Below, piece after piece: positions 9,373 through 19,276 of a DNA stretch of 64,000 nucleotides; position 1 is the first letter of the stretch; each line of letters begins with the position of its first letter. Location: NCBI GenBank assembly GCA_963789885.1, contig CAWBNB010000071.1, positions 124,001-188,000 on the forward strand, given 5' to 3'. The notes beneath the pieces are model-generated. The model was not told where the DNA came from. It saw nothing but the letters and a program-made list of their open reading frames with translations, and searched no databases. The stretch comes from DATEDA01 sp963789885 (GTDB taxonomy: Bacteria > Pseudomonadota > Gammaproteobacteria > Burkholderiales > SG8-39). The translations under genes were made by a program, and so were the position numbers.

Positions 9373-10139
9373 ATGCTCCGCACAGCGTCGTTCGCCCCGT
9401 GGCTGGGGGTGCTGCTCGCCGCCGGCGTGGCCTGGGGCCAGAGCCCCCCGGCCAGTTCGAGCGGGAGTTCCAGCGCGAGCCGGAGCCGCGCATCCCGCCC
9501 GAGCCGATCGTTCCGCCGGGCGCCGAGGAGCGCGCGCCGCCGGGGGCGGACCAGGTCCGGTTCGTGCTGAAGGCGGTCCAGGTCGATGGCATGACGGTCT
9601 ACCCTGCGGACGAGATCCGGTCCGTCTACGCCGGCCTCCTCGGAACCGAGATCACGCTCGCGCGGGTGTACGAGCTCGCGGACGCGCTGACGCGCAAGTA
9701 CCGCAACGACGGCTTCGTGCTCTCGCAGGTCGTCGTGCCGCAGCAGGCGATCCGCGCGGGCGCCGTTCGGCTCCAGGCGATCGAGGGCTACATCGCCAAC
9801 GTCCGGATCGAGGGCGAGGTGCTCGGACCCCGGGCGGATCTCGACGCCTACACCGACCGGATCCGCGCCTCGCGCCCGCTGCGCGCCGCGGACCTCGAGC
9901 GCTATCTCCTGCTCGTGAACGAGCTCGCGGGGGTTACCGCGCGGGCGACGCTGTCACCCGCGACCGAGCCCGGCGCCTCGGACCTGACCATCGACTTGAG
10001 CCAGCGCCGGGCGCGCAGCGCGGGTGCCAGCGCCGCGATTGCCGCGCGGAGGAGCGTTGCCGGCCGCATGGGGCGGCCCGTCAGCCGCCGACGCCGTCGG
10101 GCTTGCGTTTGGCGCGCGCCATCAGCGCGTCGATCGTGA
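9373..10139 (+). pseudogene. TpsB (FhaC/ShlB-like) transporter remnant: signal peptide and POTRA region only
   Basis: ATG 9373 opens a signal peptide (LGVLLAAGVAWGQ). After a one-base loss in the C run near 9441-9450 the frame moves to a region typical of TpsB POTRA domains (VRFVLKAVQVDGMTVYPADE, GFVLSQVVVPQQ, IEGYIANVRIEGE, LTIDLSQRR). The 16-strand beta-barrel that should follow is missing: homology stops near 10010 and the frame runs on antisense to other sequence until 10139. TpsB proteins form the outer-membrane pore for TpsA; this one could not. Its presence near the tpsA remnant shows a once-complete two-partner system. Confidence 0.78.
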
Positions 10140-10791
10140 GCCCGCGCCGGCTCGCCTGGATCACCGCCTGCACGCGGTTCTGGGCGTCGAGCGCGCGCAG
10201 CACCGCCTGCATGTGCACCTTCACCGTCGGCTCGGCGAGGTTGAGCCGGCGGCAGATCAGCTTGTTCGGGAGTCCCTGCAGGACGAGCGCGAGCACCTCG
10301 CTCTGCCGCGGCGTGAGCCCGAGATCTTCGGGCCGGATCGTCGCGGCGGGCGGCGCGGCCGGGGCGGCCGGTTTCTCCGCGGCCGCGCCGCCCGCGAGCG
10401 GCAGCACTGCCGGGGGCACGTACAGGCCGCCCGAGAGCACCAGGCGCAGCGCACCGATCAGGACATCGTTCGAATAGCGCTTCGGGATGTAGCCCATCGC
10501 GCCGAGCGAGAGCGCCCGCGTAACGTTCTCCCGGGTCTCGGACCCGGAGAGCACGACGACCGGCACAGTCGGGTAGTCGTTGCGGAACTCCTCGAGGAGC
10601 GTGAAGCCGTCGGCACCCGGCAGCCCCAGGTCGAGCAGCATCAGGTCGGCGTCGGGATGCGCGCGCACGAGCTCGCGCGCGCTGTCGGCGGCCGACGCGT
10701 CGAAGATGTCGACTTCCGCGTCGAGCTGGTGCAGGACGCCTTTCAGCGCCTGCAGGACGAGCGGGTGATCGTCGACGAGGAGAATCTTCAT
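10081..10791 (-). CDS. NarL/FixJ-type response regulator (RR3)
   Basis: A 236-residue regulator: receiver (MKILLVDDHPLVLQAL; Asp in LMLLDLGLPGADG; Lys in YIPKRYS), Ala/Pro linker, LuxR-type HTH (LTPRQSEVLALVLQG, LCRRLNLAEPTVKVH-like recognition region). ATG 10791 is chosen because it opens exactly at the receiver and follows GGGGA; the open frame extends to 10917. No kinase is adjacent. Eleven nt after its stop a signal-peptide-like start (MRPATLLRAAIAALAPAL, ATG 10069) begins on the same strand but runs into antisense tpsB near 10010, so the next gene of this unit appears cut off. Confidence 0.9.
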   Translation of the reverse strand: MKILLVDDHPLVLQALKGVLHQLDAEVDIFDASAADSARELVRAHPDADLMLLDLGLPGADGFTLLEEFRNDYPTVPVVVLSGSETRENVTRALSLGAMGYIPKRYSNDVLIGALRLVLSGGLYVPPAVLPLAGGAAAEKPAAPAAPPAATIRPEDLGLTPRQSEVLALVLQGLPNKLICRRLNLAEPTVKVHMQAVLRALDAQNRVQAVIQASRRGLTIDALMARAKRKPDGVGG

Positions 10792-10986
10792 GGTCCCCGG
10801 GCTGGCCGTGTCGCGAGTCTCGGACGATGGTAGCACCGGGGCGGCCGGCGGCGGTTCGGGCCGCAGCGCGAGCGCGGCGGCGATGCGTTGCATGGGGGTC
10901 AGGGTGGGCATGGGCACGGCTTGGCACGGTTCTCCGTGGAATCATGCTACCCGCGGCTCCGCGCCCTGCAATCGACCCCGCGGATT

Positions 10987-11033
10987 AGGCCGCCACCCGC
11001 CTTGCCGGCGGGTGCCGCTAGGCGGGGTGGCCT
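10987..11033 (-). terminator. Strong compound hairpin downstream of metF
   Basis: AGGCC-GCCACCCGCC pairs imperfectly with GGCGGGGTGGCCT across 10987-11033, and an inner perfect hairpin CACCCGCC-TTGCC-GGCGGGTG lies inside. It abuts the metF stop codon and has no T tract. Confidence 0.5.
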
Positions 11034-11877
11034 AGAGCCCGAGCCGCTGCCAGATCGTGGTCGTCAGCCCAGCCTGGTTCATGGTGTAGAAGTGCAGGCC
11101 GGGCGCGCCCTGCGCGAGCAGGCGGTCGCAGAGATCGGTGACGACGTCGAGGCCGAAGCTGCGGATCGAAGCGGTGTCGTCGCCGAAGCTCTGGAGCTTG
11201 AGGCGGATCCAGCGCGGGATCTCGGCGCCGCACGCGTCCGAGAACCGCGCGAGCTGGCCGAAATTGGCGATCGGCATGATGCCGGGGACGATCGGGAGGT
11301 CGAGCCCGAGCGCCTCGCACTCGTCGATGAAGCGGAAGTAGGCGTCGGCGTTGTAAAAGTATTGCGTGATCGCGGCGTTCGCGCCGGCTTCGACCTTGGC
11401 CCTGAACCGCGCAATATCGTCGCCCGGGTTCTTCGCCTGCGGGTGGTACTCCGGGTAGCACGCGACCTCGACGTTAAACCAGTCGCCGGTGTGCGCGCGG
11501 ATCAGCTCGACGAGCTCGTTCGCGTGCGCAAGCTCGCCCGAGCTCGCGGTGCCCGAGGGCAGGTCGCCGCGGAGCGCGACGATGTGCCGGATCCCCTTCG
11601 ACTTGTAGAGGTCGAGCGTCGCCGTGATGTCGGCGCGCGACGAGCCGATGCACGAGAGGTGCGGCGCCGCTTCGTGCCCCGCCTGGCGGATCTCGAGCAC
11701 CGTCCCGAGCGTGCGCTCGCGCGTCGAGCCGCCGGCGCCGTAAGTCACGGAGAAGAACCGCGGCTTGAGCTGCGCGAGCTGGCTCCACGCGGCGCGCAGC
11801 TTCGCGACCCCCTCGTCGGTCTTCGGCGGGAAGAACTCGAAGCTGTACGAGCGCGGATACTTCTGCTGTGTCTGCAT
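11032..11877 (-). CDS. metF: 5,10-methylenetetrahydrofolate reductase
   Basis: A 281-residue cytosolic flavoprotein that reduces methylene-THF to methyl-THF, the methyl donor for methionine synthesis. The family signature YSFEFFPPKTDEG lies at the N-terminus, with FSVTYGAGGSTRERT, ALRGDLP and the FAD-site region AITQYFYNADAYFRF. Length matches the E. coli enzyme class. It is the last gene of the metK-ahcY-metF series on this strand, 90 nt after ahcY, so it is probably co-expressed from the riboswitch-controlled transcript. Confidence 0.96.
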   Translation of the reverse strand: MQTQQKYPRSYSFEFFPPKTDEGVAKLRAAWSQLAQLKPRFFSVTYGAGGSTRERTLGTVLEIRQAGHEAAPHLSCIGSSRADITATLDLYKSKGIRHIVALRGDLPSGTASSGELAHANELVELIRAHTGDWFNVEVACYPEYHPQAKNPGDDIARFRAKVEAGANAAITQYFYNADAYFRFIDECEALGLDLPIVPGIMPIANFGQLARFSDACGAEIPRWIRLKLQSFGDDTASIRSFGLDVVTDLCDRLLAQGAPGLHFYTMNQAGLTTTIWQRLGL

Positions 11878-11967
11878 TGCGCCCAGGCCTGCACTACGGT
11901 GCGCATCGCGCGTTGAGCGGCGGGCGCAGGCCCGTCCACTCCAACGTGGTCACGGCGTCATCACGAC

Positions 11968-13386
11968 TCAATAGCGATAGTGATCGGATTTGTACGGCCC
12001 GCTCTTCGGCACCCCGATGTACTTCGCCTGCGCGTCGGTGAGCTCGGTGAGTTGCGCGTTCAGCTTCTTCAGCTGCAACCGCGCCACTTTCTCGTCGAGG
12101 TGCTTGGGCAGTGTATACACGCCGACCGGATAGGCCCTGGTGTTGGTGAAGAGCTCGATCTGCGCGATCGTCTGGTTGGCGAACGAGGAGCTCATCACGT
12201 AGCTCGGATGGCCGGTGCCGCAGCCGAGGTTCACCAGGCGCCCCTTCGCGAGCACGATGATGCGCTTGCCGTCGGGGAAGATGACGTGGTCGACCTGCGG
12301 CTTGATCTCCTCCCACCGGTACTTCTCGAGCCCGGCGATGTCGATCTCGCTGTCGAAGTGACCGATGTTGCAGACGATCGCCTGGTTCTTCATCTTCGCC
12401 ATGTGATCGTGAGTGATCACGTGGTAGTTGCCGGTGGCGGTGACGAAGATGTCGGCCTTGTCGGCAGCGTAGTCCATCGTGACGACGCGGTAGCCCTCCA
12501 TCGCCGCCTGCAGCGCGCAGATCGGGTCGATCTCGGTCACCCAGACCTGGGCCGAGAGCGCGCGCAGGGCCTGCGCCGAGCCCTTGCCGACGTCGCCGTA
12601 ACCGCAAACCACTGCGATCTTGCCGGCGACCATCACGTCGGTCGCGCGCTTGATGCCGTCGACCAGCGACTCGCGGCAGCCGTAGAGGTTGTCGAACTTC
12701 GACTTGGTGACCGAGTCGTTGACGTTGATCGCCGGGAACATCAGCCGGCCGTCCTTTGCCATCTCGTACAGGCGGTGCACGCCAGTGGTCGTCTCTTCGG
12801 TGACGCCTTTGACCGCCTTCGCGCGCGCCGAGTACCAGCCGGGCTGGGTCGCGAGGCGCTTCCTGATCGCGGCGAAGAGGACGCGCTCCTCTTCGGAGCC
12901 GGGGTTGTTCAGGACCGACGCGTCCTTCTCGGCGCGGCTGCCGAGGTGCAGAAGCAGGGTCGCGTCGCCGCCGTCGTCGAGGATCATGTTCGAGAAACCC
13001 CCGTCGGGCCACTCGAAGATCTTGTGGGTGTACTCCCAGTACTCCTCGAGCGACTCGCCCTTGTAGGCGAAGACCGGCGTGCCCTTCGCCGCGATTGCGG
13101 CAGCCGCGTGGTCCTGGGTGGAGAAGATGTTGCAGGAGGCCCAACGGACCTGCGCGCCGAGGGCCTGCAGTGTCTCGATCAGCACCGCCGTCTGGATCGT
13201 CATGTGCAGGGACCCGGTGATCCGGGCGCCTTTCAGCGGCTGCTTCGCGGCGTACTCCTCGCGGATCGCCATCAGGCCGGGCATCTCGGTCTCGGCGATC
13301 GCGATCTCCTTGCGGCCCCAGTCGGCGAGCGAATGGTCGGCGACCTTGCAGTCGGCGAAGGGTCGGGATTGGGGGACTGCGCTCAT
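11968..13386 (-). CDS. ahcY: S-adenosylhomocysteinase
   Basis: A 472-residue enzyme that hydrolyses S-adenosylhomocysteine to adenosine and homocysteine with bound NAD. Visible signatures are the NAD Rossmann loop VVCGYGDVGKGSAQAL, SLHMTIQTAVLIETL, NVNDSVTKSKFDN and the C-terminal KSDHYRY that covers the NAD site. The first ATG consistent with the family is 13386 (MSAVPQS), with GGAG upstream; the open frame extends to 13425 without homology. Expression is governed by the SAH riboswitch and terminator immediately upstream. Confidence 0.97.
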   Translation of the reverse strand: MSAVPQSRPFADCKVADHSLADWGRKEIAIAETEMPGLMAIREEYAAKQPLKGARITGSLHMTIQTAVLIETLQALGAQVRWASCNIFSTQDHAAAAIAAKGTPVFAYKGESLEEYWEYTHKIFEWPDGGFSNMILDDGGDATLLLHLGSRAEKDASVLNNPGSEEERVLFAAIRKRLATQPGWYSARAKAVKGVTEETTTGVHRLYEMAKDGRLMFPAINVNDSVTKSKFDNLYGCRESLVDGIKRATDVMVAGKIAVVCGYGDVGKGSAQALRALSAQVWVTEIDPICALQAAMEGYRVVTMDYAADKADIFVTATGNYHVITHDHMAKMKNQAIVCNIGHFDSEIDIAGLEKYRWEEIKPQVDHVIFPDGKRIIVLAKGRLVNLGCGTGHPSYVMSSSFANQTIAQIELFTNTRAYPVGVYTLPKHLDEKVARLQLKKLNAQLTELTDAQAKYIGVPKSGPYKSDHYRY

Positions 13387-13492
13387 GGGCGGACTCCGTT
13401 CGTCGCGCGGGCGCCGTTGGACCATCGGTCCACCGCTCCGCCGAGCCTCGCCGACCCGGTGGGCCGGCTGCAGCGCCCCTCGGCGGGGGCAG

Positions 13493-13529
13493 AAAGAAAA
13501 AGCGCTCGCACCGTTGCCGATGCGAGCGC
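13493..13529 (-). terminator. Intrinsic terminator serving as riboswitch expression platform
   Basis: On the minus strand GCGCTCGCA, loop TCGGCAACGG, TGCGAGCGC (13529 to 13502) is followed by TTTTTCTTT. Its 5' arm GCGCTC is the same segment the SAH riboswitch uses for its pseudoknot, so the two folds exclude each other. Confidence 0.85.
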
Positions 13530-13593
13530 CGTTGTTCGAGTAGCTGAGCCTGGCCGGCCCGATGAACGGGGACCGGTCGCAACGCTCCTCAGC
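13522..13593 (-). promoter_or_regulatory. SAH riboswitch controlling ahcY
   Basis: The minus strand reads CTGAGGAGCGTTGCGACCGG, then GGCCGGCCAGGCTCAG, then a short linker and AACGGCGCTCGC. This matches the known SAH riboswitch architecture: P1 CTGAG/CTCAG closing the GAGGAGCG core, P2 CCGG/CCGG, and a 3' GCGCTC that pairs with GAGCG in a pseudoknot. It is placed 136-207 nt before ahcY, whose product consumes SAH. With SAH bound, the pseudoknot would hold the 3' strand and prevent the terminator, giving an ON switch. Confidence 0.92.
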
Positions 13594-13627
13594 AGGCGCG
13601 CATTCTAGCGCACCGGGGCCCGGGAGA

Positions 13628-14812
<1,185 letters not shown>

Positions 14813-14925
14813 GCAAGGGCTCCGCGGTTGATTGCAGCCGGCGATTCTAGCAAAAGCTTGCCCCGGGTCCCCACCCATTTCGCTCCCACCCGCCCCGCGG
14901 GCGCGGTCCCACCGCCACCGCGGCT

Positions 14926-15792
14926 GTGCTGACCCGCCTCGCGGTGGCCGTGCTCTGGCTGCTGCACTTCCTGCCGCTTCGCGTCCTCGCACCGATCGGG
15001 GCGGGCCTCGGCCGGCTGGCCTATCGGCTCGTGCCCGGCCGCCGGCGCGTCTGCCTCATCAATCTCGCCAAATGCTTCCCGGAGCTCGACGAGCGCGCGC
15101 GCGTCGCGCTCGCGAAGCGTCACTTCGCATCGCTCGGCCGCAGCGTGGTCGAGCGCGGCATCCTGTTCTGGTCCTCGGGCGAGCGGATCGCGCGGCTCGT
15201 ACGCCTCGTGGGGCGCGAGCACTACGACGCGGCGAAAAAACCGGTGGTGCTGCTCGCGCCGCACTTCACCGGGCTGGACGCCGGCGCGACGCGGCTGTCG
15301 ATGGAGGGCGAGGCGGTGAGCATCTATTCGCGGCAGAAGAACGCCCACGTCAACCGGCTCCTCAAGCATTTCCGCACCCGCTTCAAGCCGGTCACGCTCC
15401 TCTCGCGCCAGGACGGCATCCGCGGCGCGATCCGCGAAATGCAGCGCGGTCTGCCGTTCTACTACCTCCCCGACCAGGACTACGGGCGCCGCGACTCGGT
15501 GTTCGTGCCGTTCTTCGGCGTGCCCGCAGCGACGATCACCGGGCTCTCGCGGGTCGCGCGGCTTGCCGATGCGTCGGTGGTGCCGACGGTCACGCGGATG
15601 CTGCCCGGGGGCGCGGGGTACGAGGTGCGGATGTACCCGGCCTGGCAGGACTTCCCTACCGACGATCCGGCGGCCGACGCGCGGCGGATGAACGCGTTCA
15701 TCGAGGAGCGCGTGCGCGAGATGCCCGAGCAGTACAACTGGGTGCACAAACGGTTCAAGACGCGGCCGTCCGGCGACGCCAAGTTCTACTAA
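14926..15792 (+). CDS. Lipid A acyltransferase (LpxL/HtrB family)
   Basis: A 288-residue inner-membrane acyltransferase with an N-terminal hydrophobic anchor (LAVAVLWLLHFLPLRVLAPI), catalytic H(x)4D motif in LLAPHFTGLDAG, and the substrate-site DQDYG. The family transfers acyl chains from acyl-ACP to Kdo-lipid A. GTG 14926 is the first usable start, but no clear ribosome site precedes it. The following Gfo/Idh gene is 19 nt downstream and probably co-transcribed. Whether it acts as LpxL, LpxM or LpxP cannot be told. Confidence 0.9.
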   Translation: MLTRLAVAVLWLLHFLPLRVLAPIGAGLGRLAYRLVPGRRRVCLINLAKCFPELDERARVALAKRHFASLGRSVVERGILFWSSGERIARLVRLVGREHYDAAKKPVVLLAPHFTGLDAGATRLSMEGEAVSIYSRQKNAHVNRLLKHFRTRFKPVTLLSRQDGIRGAIREMQRGLPFYYLPDQDYGRRDSVFVPFFGVPAATITGLSRVARLADASVVPTVTRMLPGGAGYEVRMYPAWQDFPTDDPAADARRMNAFIEERVREMPEQYNWVHKRFKTRPSGDAKFY

Positions 15793-15811
15793 GTCCGATA
15801 GAGTGACGGCC

Positions 15812-16759
15812 ATGGAACAGCTACGTGCCGCGGTGATCGGCGTCGGCTACTTCGGCAGCCGGCACGTCGACAAGCTCGCTCGCGTCCCGGGCGTGAAGCT
15901 CGAGCTCGTCGTCGACACCGACCGCGAACGGGGGGAAGCGCTCGCGTCGAAAGTCGGCGCGCGCGCGACGACCGAGCTGCGCGACGTGCTCGGGCAAGTC
16001 GACTTCGCTACCGTCGCGGTGCCCACGCAGGCGCATGCGCAGGTGGCGGAGACGCTCCTCGGCGCGGGCGTGCATCTCCTGGTCGAGAAACCGCTCACCG
16101 CGACGCTCGAGGAGGCCGATCGCGTCGTCGGGCTCGCGGCGGCGAAGGGCCTCGTGCTCCGCGTCGGGCATCTCGAGCGCTTCAACCCGGCGCTCGTCGC
16201 GGTCCGCGATCGGATCACCGCGCCGCGGTTCATGGAGTGCCACCGCCTCGCGCCGTTCAAGCCGCGCGGCACCGACGTCGACGTCGTCCTCGACCTGATG
16301 ATCCACGACCTCGACATCATCCTCTCGCTCGTCGACTCGCCGGTCGCCGAGGTGCGCGCGAACGGCGTGCCGGTGCTCACCGGCGGGATCGACATCGCGA
16401 ACGCCCGCATCGAGTTCGCGAACGGCTGCGTCGCCAACGTGACCGCGAGCCGGGTGAGCGCGAAGTCGATGCGCAAGCTCCGCGTGTTCCAGCCCGACTG
16501 CTACGTGTCGATCGATTTCCAGGATCGCACGGTGGACGTCGCGCGCGCCGACCCGACCGCGACCGGCGGCCTCATTCCCGGGATCACCCTCAGTCACGAC
16601 GAGTTTCCCGAGGGCGACTCGCTCGAGGCCGAGATTGCCGCGTTCGTCGACGCCGTGCGCGGACGCGACCGTCCGGCGGCGACCGGCCAGGACGCGCGCC
16701 GCGCCCTCGAGGTCGCGCTCGCCATCTGCCATCGCATCCGCGGCGACGCGCGGAAATGA
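15812..16759 (+). CDS. Gfo/Idh/MocA-family oxidoreductase, possibly GnnA-like
   Basis: A 315-residue NAD(P)-dependent dehydrogenase: Rossmann motif VIGVGYFGSRHV, conserved VEKPLT, GHLERFNPA and the catalytic region VLDLMIHDLDI. Its place between a lipid A acyltransferase and dapF resembles genes annotated as UDP-GlcNAc 3-dehydrogenase (GnnA), which begins conversion of lipid A sugars to 3-amino forms, but no GnnB aminotransferase is in the window. ATG 15812 is preferred; GTG 15803 is in frame. Its stop overlaps the dapF start (ATGA). Confidence 0.85.
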   Translation: MEQLRAAVIGVGYFGSRHVDKLARVPGVKLELVVDTDRERGEALASKVGARATTELRDVLGQVDFATVAVPTQAHAQVAETLLGAGVHLLVEKPLTATLEEADRVVGLAAAKGLVLRVGHLERFNPALVAVRDRITAPRFMECHRLAPFKPRGTDVDVVLDLMIHDLDIILSLVDSPVAEVRANGVPVLTGGIDIANARIEFANGCVANVTASRVSAKSMRKLRVFQPDCYVSIDFQDRTVDVARADPTATGGLIPGITLSHDEFPEGDSLEAEIAAFVDAVRGRDRPAATGQDARRALEVALAICHRIRGDARK

Positions 16760-17655
16760 AGCTGCGGTTCACGAAGATGCAGGGCGTCGGCAACGACTTC
16801 GTCGTGCTCGACGGCGTCTCGCAGCGGGTGACGCTCGACCAGGCGGCGCTGCGGCGCCTCGCGGACCGCCACTTCGGCGTCGGCTGCGACCAGATCCTGG
16901 TCGTCGAGCGGCCGCGCTCGCCGGAGGTCGACTTCCGTTACCGGGTCTTCAACGCCGACGGCGGCGAGGTCGAGCAGTGCGGCAACGGCGCCCGGTGCTT
17001 CGTCAGGTTCGTCCGCGACAAGGGCCTGACCGCGAAGCGCGAGATCCGGGTCGAAACGCTCTCCGGCGTGATCGCGCCCCGGCTCGAGGACGACGGCCGC
17101 GTGACGGTCGACATGGGCCCGCCGGCGTTCGAGCCGGCCCGCGTCCCGTTCGATACGACCGGCCTGACGCCCTTGCGCGACCTGCCTGCCGCCTCGCCGC
17201 TCGCGGCCGGCGCGCGCGCGCTCGACATCTGGCCGCTCGACGTCTACGGCCGCACTGCGCACGTCATCGTGGTCTCGATGGGCAATCCGCACGCCATCCA
17301 GGTGGTGCCCGACGTCGACCTCGCGCCGGTGGCGACCCAGGGGCCGCTCATCGAGGGGCATCCGCGCTTTCCGCAGCGGGTGAACGCCGGCTACATGCAC
17401 GTGGTCGACCGGCATCGCATCGCGCTCCGCGTCCACGAGCGCGGCGCAGGCGAGACGCTCGCCTGCGGCACCGGCGCGTGCGCGGCCGTGGTCGCCGGCA
17501 TCCGGCTCGGGCTCGTCGACTCGCCGGTCGCGGTCGCGACGCGCGGCGGGGAATTGACGATCGGTTGGCGCGGCGCGGACAATCCGGTGTACATGACCGG
17601 GCCGGCAGAGACGGTGTTCGAGGGAGAAATCGAGATTGAGCGCGCTGAAGGCTGA
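16756..17655 (+). CDS. dapF: Diaminopimelate epimerase
   Basis: A 299-residue cofactor-independent racemase converting LL- to meso-diaminopimelate for lysine and peptidoglycan. Both catalytic cysteines are present: FNADGGEVEQCGNGARC and ETLACGTGACAA. KMQGVGNDFVVLD at the N-terminus is the family signature. The ATG overlaps the preceding stop by 4 nt, and DUF484 starts inside its 3' end, so the block is a tight operon typical of betaproteobacteria. Confidence 0.97.
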   Translation: MKLRFTKMQGVGNDFVVLDGVSQRVTLDQAALRRLADRHFGVGCDQILVVERPRSPEVDFRYRVFNADGGEVEQCGNGARCFVRFVRDKGLTAKREIRVETLSGVIAPRLEDDGRVTVDMGPPAFEPARVPFDTTGLTPLRDLPAASPLAAGARALDIWPLDVYGRTAHVIVVSMGNPHAIQVVPDVDLAPVATQGPLIEGHPRFPQRVNAGYMHVVDRHRIALRVHERGAGETLACGTGACAAVVAGIRLGLVDSPVAVATRGGELTIGWRGADNPVYMTGPAETVFEGEIEIERAEG

Positions 17656-18286
17656 CGACGTCGCCCGCTGGCTGCGGGACAACCCGGTCTTCTTCGAGGA
17701 CCACGCGGAGCTCCTCACCGAGATCCAGGTGCCGAACCCGCACGGCGGCCAGGCGATCCCGCTCTCCGACCGCCAGGTCGTCTCCCTGCGCGAGAAGGCG
17801 CGGGCGCTCGAGGCGAAGCTCGCCGAGCTGATCCAGTTCGGCGAGGAGAACGACGTGATCAGCGAGAAGGTGCACCGGCTCGCGGTTGCGATGCTCTCCG
17901 CGCGCACGCTGGGGACGGTGCTCCACGAGCTGTACTACAACCTGCGCGAGGATTTCGCGATCCCGCACGCCAGCTTGCGGCTGTGGCGCGGGATGGGCGA
18001 TGTCCCCGAGTTCGGCGCCGCGAGCGACGCGTTGCGCGACTTCGCCGCCGGGCTGGAAGCGCCGTTCTGCGGGCCGAACGCCAACTTCGAGGCCGCCGGC
18101 TGGTTCGGCGACGCCGCGCCGCACATCCGCTCGGTCGCGTTCATACCGTTGCGCGAGCTCGACGAAACCTTCGGCCTGCTTGCGTTCGCGAGCGAGGATC
18201 TCCTGCGCTTCTACCCGGAGATGGGGACGCTCTACCTCAAGCGCATCGGCGAGATGGTCAGCGCAGCCCTCCTGCGCTTCGTCTGA
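17636..18286 (+). CDS. DUF484 (GAF-like) family protein
   Basis: A 216-residue cytosolic protein of the DUF484 family, found between dapF and xerC in many proteobacteria. It starts with a conserved ADDVARWLRDNPVFFEDHAELL helix pair, then a coiled coil (residues ~50-80) and a GAF-like domain with SVAFIPL and FGLLAFASEDLLRF. TTG 17636 is chosen because AGGGAG lies 9 nt upstream; it overlaps dapF by 20 nt. The molecular function is not established. Confidence 0.92.
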   Translation: MSALKADDVARWLRDNPVFFEDHAELLTEIQVPNPHGGQAIPLSDRQVVSLREKARALEAKLAELIQFGEENDVISEKVHRLAVAMLSARTLGTVLHELYYNLREDFAIPHASLRLWRGMGDVPEFGAASDALRDFAAGLEAPFCGPNANFEAAGWFGDAAPHIRSVAFIPLRELDETFGLLAFASEDLLRFYPEMGTLYLKRIGEMVSAALLRFV

Positions 18287-18352
18287 GACCCGATGGAACA
18301 AGAGGGCACGCCCCCTTGTTGATCCCCCAAGCCAGATTGAGGAAATGACACG

Positions 18353-19276
18353 ATGGCCGGCGACCCGCGAGAACCACTGGTCGCCGCGTATCTCGATCAC
18401 CTGACGGTCGAGCGTCGGCTCGCGGCGACAACGCGCGAGGCCTATGCGCTCGGCCTCGCCGAGCTGCTCGCCGCCACGCGGGGGCTCGCGCCCGCCGAGA
18501 TGGCGCCGCACCACCTGCGCCGCGCGGCCGCCGCGCTCAAAATGCGCGGCCTCGCCGGCCGGTCGATCGCGCGGACGCTGTCGTCGTGGCGCGGGTTCTT
18601 CCGCTGGCTCGCGCGCTACCACGGCCTCGCTGCCAACCCATGCGCCGGCCTGCGCGCGCCGAGGTCGGCGAAGGCGCTGCCGAAAGCGCTCGCACCGGAC
18701 GAGGCACGCCAGCTCCTCGAACGCGACCCCGGGAGCGCACTCGAGACGTGCGACCGCGCCATGTTCGAGCTCTGCTACTCGTCGGGCTTGAGGCTCGCCG
18801 AGCTCGTCGGAATGGACGCAGCTTCGGCGCGGGCGGTCGTCCGCGACGGCGAGGTCACCGTGACCGGCAAAGGCGGGAAGACGCGTACCGTCCCGGTCGG
18901 TGCGCAGGCCCGCGCCGCGCTCTCGGTCTGGCTCGCGGCGCGCGCGACCGTCGCCCGCCCCGGCGAGCGGGCGCTCTTCGTCGGGGCGCGCGGCGACCGC
19001 GTGAACCCGCGCGTCGTGCGGCAGCGCCTCGAGCGCTGGGCGCGCGCCGCCGGCCTTGGCGTCCACGTCCATCCGCACATGCTGCGGCACTCGTTCGCCT
19101 CGCACGTGCTGCAGTCCTCGGGCGACCTGCGGGCCGTGCAGGAGATGCTCGGCCACGCGAGCATCTCGACCACGCAGGTCTATACCCACCTCGATTTCCA
19201 GCATCTCGCGCGGGTGTACGACGCCGCGCATCCGCGGGCGAAGACGAAGAAGAAGCCGTCGCACGGATCCCGATGA
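18353..19276 (+). CDS. xerC: Site-specific tyrosine recombinase XerC
   Basis: A 307-residue recombinase with an N-terminal SAM-like core-binding domain (to ~residue 100) and the catalytic domain. All catalytic residues are visible: Arg in SSGLRLAEL, Lys in GKGGKTR, HxxR in HMLRHSFASH, His in LGHASISTTQ and the nucleophile Tyr in VYTH. It resolves chromosome dimers at dif with XerD at the septum. The dapF-DUF484-xerC setting supports XerC rather than a phage integrase. Confidence 0.96.
   Translation: MAGDPREPLVAAYLDHLTVERRLAATTREAYALGLAELLAATRGLAPAEMAPHHLRRAAAALKMRGLAGRSIARTLSSWRGFFRWLARYHGLAANPCAGLRAPRSAKALPKALAPDEARQLLERDPGSALETCDRAMFELCYSSGLRLAELVGMDAASARAVVRDGEVTVTGKGGKTRTVPVGAQARAALSVWLAARATVARPGERALFVGARGDRVNPRVVRQRLERWARAAGLGVHVHPHMLRHSFASHVLQSSGDLRAVQEMLGHASISTTQVYTHLDFQHLARVYDAAHPRAKTKKKPSHGSR

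Noticed and set aside
11980..13608. Plus-strand 542-residue frame opposite ahcY
   Set aside because: Antisense shadow; ahcY on the minus strand has full-length family homology and a riboswitch upstream.
14813..14925. SAM riboswitch before metK
   Set aside because: No SAM-I, SAM-II or SAM/SAH core could be folded in the 113-bp gap; only a -10-like TAGAAT was seen.
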